A DNA stretch of 64,000 nucleotides, taken from the IMG/VR virus record IMGVR_UViG_3300044835_000075, positions 43,375-107,374 of that record. One strand, 5' to 3'. The translations under genes and the position numbers were made by a program. Below, piece after piece: positions 1 to 6,988 of this stretch. How positions within the stretch are numbered: the stretch's first letter is position 1; each line of letters starts with the position of its first letter. Below the pieces are notes generated by a model. It was not told the origin of the DNA. It made no database searches and was given only the letters and a program-made list of their open reading frames with translations. The DNA is from a virus.

Positions 1-152
1 TCGTGCAGCGCCATCTTCTGGATGCCTGCCCAGATCTCGTCTTCGAGGTCGTAGAGCAGGGGGTCGGCAAGGTCGACGTAGCCGGACAGCGTGACGGGGT
101 CCATGCGGGGCGCATCGGCCCATAGCTGGGCGAGTTCGCTATCGGTGAGCAT
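1..152 (-). CDS. Hypothetical protein, 3' part beyond window edge
   Basis: The reading frame opens with ATG at 152-150 and runs off the left edge after about 50 codons. The ATG shares its A with the stop of the upstream gene (TGATG), so the two are probably translationally coupled. The visible part is acidic and aromatic-rich (MLTDSELAQLWADAP...) with no motif I recognise. Confidence 0.75.
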   Translation of the reverse strand, partial: MLTDSELAQLWADAPRMDPVTLSGYVDLADPLLYDLEDEIWAGIQKMALH

Positions 153-817
153 CAGGTGCCGCCGATGATGCGGGAGCGCTCCGTGTCGCTCAGGGCCGGG
201 CCGACGCGTTCCATGCTGGCGACCATCTCGCCGCCGCCGGTGCGGGCGGCGACGATCGCGCGGGACGCGGCGCGGCGGGTGGCCTCGTCGTCCCACGGGA
301 TGCCGAGCTGCTGGCAGAGCATCTTGAGGGAGGCGACGACGGTGTGGCCGTAGCCGCGCATGACGTCGACGTGCTTGGCTTCGATACCGATGCGCAGGCC
401 GTCTTTGATGAGGCGGGCGGCGCGGTCGCGTTCGCGCTCTTCCATCGCGGCGAGGCCGCGTGTCTCCTCGGAGACCTCGTAGATCTCGCCGAACTTGTCG
501 GAGTCGTACTTGTGGCCGACCAGGGAGCCGAGTCCTTCGTTCTCGTAGGCCTGGGCGAGCTTCTCCCCGAGGAACTCGGCGCGGGCCATGGACACGGCGA
601 CGAGCCGGGCGTAGGCCTCGGCGAACTGGATGGGCCGGATGCCTTCGGATCCGAGGTGAGGCAGGCTGGCGGCGAGAGCTTTGACAGTGCGCTTCTCGAC
701 GTCGTCGGCGGCACCGGGCGGCGGGAGGGTGGGGTCGTCGTAGGCCGCGTACGCGGAGACGCCCGAGAGGCCTCGGGGCCACTCGTCCGGGTCGTGTTCG
801 TCGTCGTTCTCGGCCAT
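152..817 (-). CDS. Hypothetical phage protein, 221 aa
   Basis: The frame has strong GC third-position bias and an ATG start at 817. The N-terminal 40 residues are acidic and proline-rich; the rest is predicted mostly helical with charged patches (EERERDRAARLIKD). I see no enzyme motif or membrane segment. It is followed with a 1-nt overlap by the gene at the left edge. A structural or packaging-associated role is possible from its helical character, but that is only a guess. Confidence 0.7.
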   Translation of the reverse strand: MAENDDEHDPDEWPRGLSGVSAYAAYDDPTLPPPGAADDVEKRTVKALAASLPHLGSEGIRPIQFAEAYARLVAVSMARAEFLGEKLAQAYENEGLGSLVGHKYDSDKFGEIYEVSEETRGLAAMEERERDRAARLIKDGLRIGIEAKHVDVMRGYGHTVVASLKMLCQQLGIPWDDEATRRAASRAIVAARTGGGEMVASMERVGPALSDTERSRIIGGT

Positions 818-887
818 GGCGCCAGCATAAGCGGGGTGCGCATACAGGCACGCCCGCCGCGCTGGTCGGCGTGGCGGGCGTGAGCGG

Positions 888-1439
888 CTAGTAGGTGACG
901 TCGTATTCGACGCGGGTGCCGCCGTCGAGGCAGCGGGCGGCGACGATCTTGCCGTCCTGGTCGCCGCACTCGGAGACCGTGACCCGGTCGCCTCTGGTCA
1001 CGATGGGGACGATGGCGCCGACGGCGGCGGCGACGTCGTCGGCGTTGAACGTCTCGCCGGGCTCGGCGTGCACGGTGATGGTGGCCTGTTCGGCGGCGGG
1101 CCGGGCCCTGCGGGTGTTGGGGATGCGGCGGGTGACGGCGAGGTGGGTCGTGCCGAAGAATTCACCGTACTCGGGGTGGGGGGCAGTGGTGCATTCGACG
1201 TGGTAGCCGCCGGTTTCGAGGATCTCCTGGGCGCGCTGGGCGAGGCGTTCGCGGTGGGCGGGGGCGTCGATGGAGACAATCACGCTGACGAGGGTGGTCC
1301 TGCGGCCGCCGCCGCTGATGTAGATGCCTTCGGGCATCGCTCGGCGGTGCCGGTGGGTGGTCATGAGACCGTTTTCCTTGAGCAGGCGGGAGACGCCGGA
1401 GGCGGTGATGGGGATGGGGGCGTTCGGGGTTTCGGTCAC
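888..1439 (-). CDS. Hypothetical protein, 183 aa
   Basis: GTG start at 1439-1437 preceded by a GGAGGA ribosome site; transcribed from the promoter at 1473-1501, whose predicted RNA starts at the GTTCCGC near 1466. The N-terminus (ITASGVSRLLKENGL) looks like a short helical recognition segment, followed by a basic stretch and a C-terminal beta-rich part. First gene of a minus-strand unit. Function not recognised. Confidence 0.7.
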   Translation of the reverse strand: MTETPNAPIPITASGVSRLLKENGLMTTHRHRRAMPEGIYISGGGRRTTLVSVIVSIDAPAHRERLAQRAQEILETGGYHVECTTAPHPEYGEFFGTTHLAVTRRIPNTRRARPAAEQATITVHAEPGETFNADDVAAAVGAIVPIVTRGDRVTVSECGDQDGKIVAARCLDGGTRVEYDVTY

Positions 1440-1472
1440 GGTGTCCTCCGGGTTGCTGGGCGGAACAACGTA

Positions 1473-1501
1473 AGTAAACCACTCTGGGCGCGGCTAGTCA
1501 A
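1473..1501 (-). promoter_or_regulatory. Promoter, left-arm class
   Basis: TTGACT at 1501-1496, 17-nt spacer beginning AGCCG, TTTACT at 1478-1473; GTTCCGC follows 12 nt after the start of the -10. It drives the 888-1439 gene. The -35 lies inside a perfect 17-bp inverted repeat (1482-1517). Confidence 0.85.
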
Positions 1502-1517
1502 CTAGCCGCGCCCAGAG
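1482..1517. terminator. Perfect 17-bp inverted repeat overlapping promoter
   Basis: Arms 1482-1498 and 1501-1517 are exactly complementary with a 2-nt centre (CA). It sits just after the stop of the 35-codon gene (1520) and contains the -35 and most of the spacer of the next promoter. As RNA from upstream it would form a strong GC hairpin, so it may be a terminator; as DNA it could be an operator. There is no clear U-tract. Confidence 0.5.
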
Positions 1518-1519
1518 CC

Positions 1520-1627
1520 CTACTCCTCCAGCGCGTCGGCGAGGCGCTGCGCCTCCTCGGCCTCCGAGGCCTGCTTGTCCGTCGCGGCCTTCGCCGCCTC
1601 GCGGATCTCCTTCTCCGTGAACGTCAC
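1520..1627 (-). CDS. Small acidic/charged helical protein, 35 aa
   Basis: GTG start overlaps the stop of the upstream gene (GTGA) and is preceded by a very strong GGGGAGG site. The peptide is almost entirely Glu, Lys, Ala and Leu (TEKEIREAAKAATDK...LADALEE), predicted as a single amphipathic helix or coiled coil. Too short to classify; coupling and ribosome site argue that it is translated. Confidence 0.6.
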   Translation of the reverse strand: MTFTEKEIREAAKAATDKQASEAEEAQRLADALEE

Positions 1628-2259
1628 GTGATCACCTCCCCTGCTGCCTTGCGCACGACCAGGGCTTCGAGGTCGGCGAGAGTGAGCTGGATCATCGGCT
1701 CCGGCGAGTCCGAATACATCAGGCGACCGAGGCGCACGCCGACCTCTTCCGCGACCCGCTCGATCGCCTCATAGCGCCTGAGGGCCTCCAGCTGCCTGTC
1801 CCGCTTCTCCTGCGCGGCGGCGCGGGCGGCCAACGACTCCTCGGCTCGCTTGATCGCGGCGGGCTGGTAGGCGCCGACGACCTTGCGGGCAGAGAGGGTC
1901 TTCCACACCCAGCCCTCGGGGGCGGGCTCACGGGGCAGGTCGACCTCCTCCCCGTTCTCGATCCGCTCCCCCAGCGCGAAGGCCACCCTGCGGTGCTCGT
2001 CGGTGACGGGGTCGTTCGCCGTGGTCTCCAGCACCGCCCAGTGCGCGATGTCCTTGACCATCTCGCCGGTCGCGGCGAGCAGGAGGAATTCCGCGTAGTT
2101 CCCGACATCGGTGCGGTGGTGGTAGACGCGCTTCTCCTTGAGCCTTGTCGACACCCACAGCGGCCCGATGGCTAATGCGGGCATGAGCTTGGGCTTGATG
2201 GCCCAGCCGTTTTCCTCGTAGCCGACCAGGAGGCCGGGCAGAACGTCCTTTTTGCGCAT
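1624..2259 (-). CDS. Hypothetical protein, 211 aa
   Basis: I start it at the ATG at 2259 because AGGAGG lies just upstream; the open frame extends further but without a ribosome site. The N-terminal half (MRKKDVLPGLLVGYEENGW) is globular; the C-terminal half has a long helical Ala/Arg/Glu region (about residues 135-185) likely to be a coiled coil. Function unknown. Confidence 0.75.
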   Translation of the reverse strand: MRKKDVLPGLLVGYEENGWAIKPKLMPALAIGPLWVSTRLKEKRVYHHRTDVGNYAEFLLLAATGEMVKDIAHWAVLETTANDPVTDEHRRVAFALGERIENGEEVDLPREPAPEGWVWKTLSARKVVGAYQPAAIKRAEESLAARAAAQEKRDRQLEALRRYEAIERVAEEVGVRLGRLMYSDSPEPMIQLTLADLEALVVRKAAGEVIT

Positions 2260-2269
2260 GGTGTGCCTC

Positions 2270-2620
2270 CTAGGCGTGGATGGGAGTGAGGTCGGTGATC
2301 TGTCCGTTTCGGACGATGACGTAGCGGTTGCGTCCAGCGGCGGATCCGGCTTCGAGGGCGGGGATCCCGGCGGCGGCAAGGGCTTTGTTGCACTCGTCGA
2401 GCTGGGCGTTCCCGTGTCGCATGTAGACCAGCGTGGCGGGGTCGGTGGCGACGATGAGGGTGTTCCAGGTGTAGCGGCCCCGGGTGCGCGTCTGAGTGAG
2501 GTGGACGTAGCCGGGCCGATTTCCGGTGGGCGGGACGACCTCGTCCACTACCCAGGTGCCGCCTCGGCCGGTCACGGTCACGGTGTCGTCGGCGGCGATG
2601 TCGGGGCCTCGGAAGGCCAT
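2270..2620 (-). CDS. Hypothetical protein, 116 aa
   Basis: ATG at 2620 preceded by GAGGAGAAG; first gene after the promoter at 2657-2685. The protein is beta-rich in its first half (DDTVTVTGRGGTWVVDEVV, resembling a small SH3-like barrel) and ends with a second short beta hairpin. No catalytic motif seen. Confidence 0.75.
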   Translation of the reverse strand: MAFRGPDIAADDTVTVTGRGGTWVVDEVVPPTGNRPGYVHLTQTRTRGRYTWNTLIVATDPATLVYMRHGNAQLDECNKALAAAGIPALEAGSAAGRNRYVIVRNGQITDLTPIHA

Positions 2621-2656
2621 GGTCTTCTCCTCGGGTTCGTCGGGCGGAACGTAGTT

Positions 2657-2685
2657 AGCTAACCACGCTCCGCCCGGCTTGTCAA
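2657..2685 (-). promoter_or_regulatory. Promoter, left-arm class
   Basis: TTGACA at 2685-2680, 17-nt spacer beginning AGCCG, -10 TTAGCT at 2662-2657, followed by GTTCCGC at about 2651. Drives the three-gene unit 2620 to 1520. Confidence 0.8.
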
Positions 2686-2695
2686 CCCGGTGGTG

Positions 2696-3013
2696 CTAGT
2701 GGAAGGCGGGGACTTCCTCGTCGGCCGAGTAACCCTCGACCGGCGAGGCATCCACGGCGTCGGTATCGACGTCGGGCTGCCCGTCCTCGTCGTCGCCCTC
2801 GGTCGCGGCGACGTCGACACCCTGCGCGGCCTGGACGGCCTTCGAGATGTGCGAGACGCGGCACGCGTAGAACTCCGCATTGCCGCCGTCGGGCAGGTTC
2901 ACCAGGCCGCTGGTGCCCTTGGACGGCGGACGGCCGTCCTCGTCCGGCCGGGCGACGTCGCACTCGGGTGCGTCGCATCCGTACATGACGACCTCTTTGG
3001 TCGATGTGGCCAT
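2696..3013 (-). CDS. Hypothetical protein with Cys/His pairs, 105 aa
   Basis: ATG at 3013 preceded by AGAGGAA. The N-terminal 55 residues hold CDAPEC and later CRVSH, which could bind one zinc ion; the C-terminal half is highly acidic and disordered (Asp/Glu-rich). Expressed from the weak promoter at 3071-3099. Confidence 0.7.
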   Translation of the reverse strand: MATSTKEVVMYGCDAPECDVARPDEDGRPPSKGTSGLVNLPDGGNAEFYACRVSHISKAVQAAQGVDVAATEGDDEDGQPDVDTDAVDASPVEGYSADEEVPAFH

Positions 3014-3070
3014 GGAATATTCCTCTCATCGTTGCCCGTCCGCGCGGTGCGGACGGCGCGGGACCCCGAT

Positions 3071-3099
3071 AGTTAACCACGTCGGGCGCGGCTTGCGAA
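3071..3099 (-). promoter_or_regulatory. Promoter, left-arm class, degenerate -35
   Basis: TTCGCA at 3099-3094 in place of TTGACA, 17-nt spacer beginning AGCCG, -10 TTAACT at 3076-3071. No GTTCCGC follows. It is the weakest member of the family and may be under different control. Confidence 0.6.
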
Positions 3100-3101
3100 A
3101 C

Positions 3102-4130
3102 TCAGCCGACGCGGTAGACCCGGTGGGGCGGCCGGTAGTCCGGCGGATCCTCCGGCCCGTACTCGTAGGACTCGATCGTCACCGTCTTGCGCAGGCTCCG
3201 ACCGGGCCCGTACGCCTGCTGGCGGGTGTGTTCGCGAACGTGCACCCGGTGTTCCACCGGCGCCCGCGTGCCCGGCGTGCGATCGGGATCCGGTTCCACG
3301 CGGCGACGCGGCGAATGCAGCGCGACCTCGCACACGGTGGGCGACGTGAGGCCCTCGTTGCGGGCCCGGCGGGCGGCGGTCTTGCGGACATGCTCCTGGC
3401 CCGGCAAGGCACCGGGCGCCTCGGGGATGCGACCCATGAGGTCCCACAGGCCCATGATCATGCGGCCGATGGAGACCACCAGGTCTTGCGGGACCTCGCC
3501 GCGTGCGCGGATCTGGGCCTTGTTCACTTCTTTCACCTCGATAATCATCTGTCCGGCGGGGAGTTCGTTGAAGTAGTGGACGAACTGGATCGGGAAGTAC
3601 AGGCCTCCTCGGCGCAGGCGGGGCAGGTCGCCGCGCTTCTCCGCGTCACGCAGGATGACCTTGCTGTAGTAGTCCGGTTCACGGTTCGCGTCGTTCCACA
3701 GCAGTGCCATGGTCCCGAAGCGGGGTTCGCTGTCGCTGGTGCTGTCGATGTAGGCCAGCGGCACCCAGGTGATCACGTGCACGAGCTGCTCACGGCCACT
3801 GTTCTCGGTGAACGCGAAGGGCTTTTCCAGCACCGCGACACCCATCGGGTGCGGGGGTGGAAAGTGTCCGGCGACCATGTCGTCGGAGTGGGACTCGGCG
3901 GTCGGCCGGATCGCGTCGGTGACGGATTCACGGACGCGGTAGGTGGTGGCTTCGCCCAGGACGGCGCGGAACGACTCGGAGGCGGAGACGGTTCCGTGCT
4001 CGGCGTTCTCGGCGGTCGGCAATCCTGCCTCGACAGCGGCGTTGTCGACGAGCCGGGTGATGATGTTGCCGGGCTCGTTGAACCGCGCGAACAGGTCGAG
4101 GTGGATGTCGAGCACCTCTTCCGCGCGCAT
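3102..4130 (-). CDS. Conserved actinophage-type protein, 342 aa
   Basis: ATG overlaps the upstream stop (ATGA). The C-terminal 50 residues contain VREHTRQQAYGPGRSLRK followed by a beta strand, a motif I recognise from unannotated proteins of actinobacteria and their phages that end in a basic VR-H-R-Q-YGPGRS-R tail; its function is unknown. The N-terminal 250 residues are alpha/beta without recognisable catalytic residues. Second gene of the unit started at 4777. Confidence 0.7.
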   Translation of the reverse strand: MRAEEVLDIHLDLFARFNEPGNIITRLVDNAAVEAGLPTAENAEHGTVSASESFRAVLGEATTYRVRESVTDAIRPTAESHSDDMVAGHFPPPHPMGVAVLEKPFAFTENSGREQLVHVITWVPLAYIDSTSDSEPRFGTMALLWNDANREPDYYSKVILRDAEKRGDLPRLRRGGLYFPIQFVHYFNELPAGQMIIEVKEVNKAQIRARGEVPQDLVVSIGRMIMGLWDLMGRIPEAPGALPGQEHVRKTAARRARNEGLTSPTVCEVALHSPRRRVEPDPDRTPGTRAPVEHRVHVREHTRQQAYGPGRSLRKTVTIESYEYGPEDPPDYRPPHRVYRVG

Positions 4131-4777
4131 CAGCGGGCGCCGAACGCGGCCGCGAAGCCGCCGGGGAGGTACTTGTCGGCGGCCTCGCCGGGGGTGAGCG
4201 GCTCACCGGCGACGATGTAGGCGGTGCGGCCCTGGTGCTGGCCGATCTCCCAGGCGATGCCGTGGGCGGCGAAGAACTCACGGAGCTGGGTGGCGATCGA
4301 CCGGCGGGTCCGCGTGACGGTGACGCCGGGGGTCGGCCGGTCGGCGGCGAGGATCGCGGCGCACTCGGCGTCGACGATCTCCTCGTAGCCCTTCTGGAAG
4401 GCGAGCATGATCTCTGTGCCGCCGCCGCCGACGGGGATGCCGTCGAGCGCGGCCATGACGACCGGGTTGAGGGCGGGCGCGCCGTGCTGGCCGTCGCGGC
4501 GGGCTTGGCGGCCGACCTCGACGAAGTCGGTGACCGGCGCGGCGACGGGCTCGGTGTGCAGGACGAACCAGCGGTTGCCGTGGATGTTGATGTTGTAGGT
4601 GCCGTTCTCGTTGTCTACGAGCCGGGCGAAGTCGTAGGTAGCGAGGTCATGCCACGCGCCTTCGGTGTTGACGATGGGGACCATCGCGCCCCGGTTCTGG
4701 TCGTACATGGTGATGTGGTCGATCGTGGCCTTGAGGGCGGCGATCTTGCGGGTGGCGGTGCGGGCGATGGTCTTCAC
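4130..4777 (-). CDS. Hypothetical protein, 215 aa
   Basis: I choose the GTG at 4777 because GAAGGAG precedes it; the longer frame starts inside the promoter. N-terminus basic (KTIARTATRKIAALKATID), then a beta-rich middle with HGNRWFVLHTEP, and a C-terminal segment with two short helices. No known family recognised. Confidence 0.75.
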   Translation of the reverse strand: MKTIARTATRKIAALKATIDHITMYDQNRGAMVPIVNTEGAWHDLATYDFARLVDNENGTYNINIHGNRWFVLHTEPVAAPVTDFVEVGRQARRDGQHGAPALNPVVMAALDGIPVGGGGTEIMLAFQKGYEEIVDAECAAILAADRPTPGVTVTRTRRSIATQLREFFAAHGIAWEIGQHQGRTAYIVAGEPLTPGEAADKYLPGGFAAAFGAR

Positions 4778-4812
4778 GGTAACTCCTTCGGGCTGTCGAG
4801 CGGAACACCAAT

Positions 4813-4841
4813 AGATAACCATGCTCAGCGGGGCTTGTCAA
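4813..4841 (-). promoter_or_regulatory. Promoter, left-arm class
   Basis: TTGACA at 4841-4836, 17-nt spacer beginning AGCCC, -10 TTATCT at 4818-4813; GTTCCGC follows at 4806. Drives the two-gene unit 4777 to 3102. Confidence 0.85.
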
Positions 4842-4858
4842 CTGTGTTACCGTGAGCC

Positions 4859-5482
4859 ATGCGAATTTACGCACCCCTGGTGCTCATAGCCCTCGCCCTC
4901 GCCGGATGCACACCGACCGGCGTCGCCGACACCCTCACCGCCCCGCCGACCGGCACCCTCTCCCAGCTGACCGTCAACGACGGTCACGCGCCGAGCGGCT
5001 ACGTCCGCAGCCTGTTCGGCACCGCGTGGGCCGACACCGACCACAACGGGTGCGACCAGCGCGAAGACGTCCTCATCCGCGACACCGGCGCGGTCAAGAC
5101 CACGCGCAAGGGCAGCTGCTACGCCGACGCCTCCGCGATCCACTACGCGAGTCCGTACACGGGGCAAGTCCTCACCGTGCGGGCCACGATCCAGATCGAC
5201 CACATCGTGCCGCTGGGCGACGCGTGGAAGTCCGGCGCGAATGCCTGGACTCCGGCGCAGCGTCTCGCGTTCGCGACCGACGAGACGAACCTGTGGGCCG
5301 TGGACGGGAAGTCGAACGAGGCCAAGAGCGACAAGACGCCGGATGCGTGGAAGCCGCCGCTGCACGCGACGTGGTGCGCCTACGCCCAGCGCTACATCGC
5401 CAGCAAGGTCAAGTACCACCTGAGCGTGACGTCGGCGTCGCGCGACGCGCTGGGCTCGATGCTCGGGACCTGCTCGGGATAG
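4859..5482 (+). CDS. Secreted HNH-type (DUF1524-like) lipoprotein
   Basis: 207 residues. A short signal peptide with a lipobox (LALAGC) predicts lipidation at Cys17 and display outside the membrane. The mature part contains IQIDHIVPLGDAW (Asp114-His115) and, about 30 residues on, TNLWAVDGKSNEAKSDKTPD..W, the pattern of the DUF1524/GmrSD-C-like branch of HNH nucleases (known family; the first His and the Asn/Lys-rich helix form the metal site). Such proteins are common as secreted nucleases of actinobacteria. Divergent from the 4777 gene, no obvious ribosome site. Confidence 0.8.
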   Translation: MRIYAPLVLIALALAGCTPTGVADTLTAPPTGTLSQLTVNDGHAPSGYVRSLFGTAWADTDHNGCDQREDVLIRDTGAVKTTRKGSCYADASAIHYASPYTGQVLTVRATIQIDHIVPLGDAWKSGANAWTPAQRLAFATDETNLWAVDGKSNEAKSDKTPDAWKPPLHATWCAYAQRYIASKVKYHLSVTSASRDALGSMLGTCSG

Positions 5483-5511
5483 TTGACAAGCCGGGGCGGG
5501 CATGGTTTACT
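5483..5511 (+). promoter_or_regulatory. Promoter for a leaderless mRNA
   Basis: TTGACA at 5483-5488, 17-nt spacer beginning AGCCG, TTTACT at 5506-5511, then only 6 nt to the ATG at 5518. A start 6-7 nt after the -10 would begin the RNA at or next to the ATG; there is no ribosome site. Confidence 0.85.
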
Positions 5512-5517
5512 TATCTC

Positions 5518-5751
5518 ATGACCACGAACGAGACCCCCGCCCCGGCCCGCACCGTCCGCAACGACCTCCCCGTCATCGCCGCCGCCCTCGTCATCCTGGC
5601 CCTCGTCTTCATCTTCCCGGCCACCCGCCACATCGTCGTCCCCGCACTCACCACCGCCTGGACCGTCCTGTTCAACTACCTCGTCACCGCCGTCGGCACC
5701 GTCATCGGCGGCGTGGTCCTCCTGTTCGACGCCGTCACCGGACTGCTCTGA
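5518..5751 (+). CDS. Small membrane protein, 77 aa
   Basis: ATG at 5518 lies 6 nt after the -10, so translation is probably leaderless. Two hydrophobic segments (about residues 19-36 and 45-75) with a short soluble N-terminus. First gene of a plus-strand run to 6928. Function unknown. Confidence 0.75.
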   Translation: MTTNETPAPARTVRNDLPVIAAALVILALVFIFPATRHIVVPALTTAWTVLFNYLVTAVGTVIGGVVLLFDAVTGLL

Positions 5752-6236
5752 TGCGCCGGTGGGTGCTCGGCAAACTCGGCGCACTCGCCTGGCTCGACGA
5801 CCTGACCGAGTTCGGCCGCCGCGTGCTGGAGGCAGAAGACCGCCGCGACCGGTGGCGCGCCCGCGCCGAGGAAGCCGAAGCACGGGTCGCTCTCACCGAA
5901 CAGGACACAGCCGCCGCGATCCGGCTGCTCGTCGAGCCTCCGCCGACGCTGAAATGCATCAAGATCCGGTGCTACAGCCAGGACATCGCCGACAAACTCG
6001 CACGCAGCGTCGAACGGCAATCCCGCTGGGAGCCGAACGCGATGCACGCCTACAAGTGCGACCGGTGCCCGCTGCAACCCGTCACCGGCGAACGCTGGTG
6101 GCACATCGCGATGACCGACCCTTCGATGCGCGGGAACGGCAAGTTCGAGCACTGGAACCGGCCCCTGCACCAGCACCCGATCCAGTCCGAGCAAGGCGAT
6201 GCGCTGCGCGCCCGGCTGTTCGGCGAAGCCGGATGA
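5751..6236 (+). CDS. Hypothetical coiled-coil/zinc protein, 161 aa
   Basis: ATG overlaps the upstream stop by one base (TGATG). Residues 20-60 are a charged helical stretch (AEDRRDRWRARAEEAEARVALTE split by no prolines), followed by CIKIRC and CDRC pairs that could bind zinc, and a His-rich C-terminus. Co-transcribed with the small membrane proteins around it. Confidence 0.7.
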   Translation: MRRWVLGKLGALAWLDDLTEFGRRVLEAEDRRDRWRARAEEAEARVALTEQDTAAAIRLLVEPPPTLKCIKIRCYSQDIADKLARSVERQSRWEPNAMHAYKCDRCPLQPVTGERWWHIAMTDPSMRGNGKFEHWNRPLHQHPIQSEQGDALRARLFGEAG

Positions 6237-6436
6237 GTCGCCGCGTCCAGCTGGTCAACCCGTTCACCTCGCCACCCCGGGTGCTCGTCCTCATCCTGCT
6301 CTTCCCCGCCGTCGCCTTCACCCTGGCCGTGGTCATCATGGCGATCAACCCGGTCGCCGGGTACGACTACCCCGTCACCCCGCTCGCCCCGCCGACCGTC
6401 ACCCGGACGATCGTGCACTCCCCCGTGGACCGCTAG
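6233..6436 (+). CDS. Single-span membrane protein, 67 aa
   Basis: ATGA overlap with the upstream gene. One strong transmembrane segment (about residues 17-40) between a basic N-terminus and a proline/threonine-rich tail, which suggests an N-in, C-out orientation. No family recognised. Confidence 0.65.
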   Translation: MSRRVQLVNPFTSPPRVLVLILLFPAVAFTLAVVIMAINPVAGYDYPVTPLAPPTVTRTIVHSPVDR

Positions 6437-6445
6437 GAGCCCGCC

Positions 6446-6595
6446 ATGAAGGAAGTACCCCCCGAGATCGCCGAACTGGTGAAGTCGCTCGGCGCCGCCA
6501 TCGCGGCCGCGACCGAGGAATTCGACGCGCTCTGCGAGAAGCTCGACGAGATAGACCCGCGCTGGGACAGCGCCGAAGCGTCCGAAGGGAACTAG
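6446..6595 (+). CDS. Small helical protein, 49 aa
   Basis: ATG at 6446 with AGGAG ten bases upstream. An acidic peptide with heptad-like spacing (PPEIAELVKSLGAAIAA..), likely a single helix pair. It is shorter than most gene callers keep, but codon bias and spacing fit the operon. Confidence 0.6.
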   Translation: MKEVPPEIAELVKSLGAAIAAATEEFDALCEKLDEIDPRWDSAEASEGN

Positions 6596-6598
6596 GCG

Positions 6599-6928
6599 AT
6601 GCACCTCGACAAAAAGCCCACCGTCACCCTGACTCCCGGTACCTACGTCAAGCACATGCGCTGCTGGTACCTGCTCACCGGCGTCCTCGCGCACGGCGAA
6701 GGCGAGCACCGGTTCCAGGCGCTCACGCCGGAAGGTGTGGTCGTGGCGATCAGCATCTACCAGGGCATGACCGAAGTCGGCGCGCCGAACTGGCTGCCCG
6801 GCCCGTTCACCCCCGCGACGCTGCGCTTGCGGGCCCGCAAGGATGACGAGAAAGCGGTGATGTACGCCGAGGCCGCGCGGTCGCGGCGCACGTTGGCCGA
6901 CCGGCTGGACCCGCTCGGCCGATCGTAA
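6599..6928 (+). CDS. Hypothetical protein, 109 aa
   Basis: ATG at 6599, three bases after the previous stop. Beta-rich first 75 residues, then an Arg-rich helix. Last gene before the bidirectional terminator at 6939. No family recognised. Confidence 0.65.
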   Translation: MHLDKKPTVTLTPGTYVKHMRCWYLLTGVLAHGEGEHRFQALTPEGVVVAISIYQGMTEVGAPNWLPGPFTPATLRLRARKDDEKAVMYAEAARSRRTLADRLDPLGRS

Positions 6929-6938
6929 TCCGGATACG

Positions 6939-6979
6939 ACAGAAGCCCCTCCCGACTGCTGCACGGGAGGGGCTTCTGT
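6939..6979. terminator. Bidirectional intrinsic terminator
   Basis: A 16-bp stem (left arm from 6939, right arm to 6979) with a 9-nt loop, carrying CCCCTCCCG/CGGGAGGGG, between the converging genes ending at 6928 (+) and 6989 (-). Confidence 0.85.
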
Positions 6980-6988
6980 GCGTCGAGG

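Noticed and set aside
2880-4220. 446-codon plus-strand frame
   Set aside because: Runs across two coupled minus-strand genes and their promoter; no ribosome site; composition of an antisense shadow.
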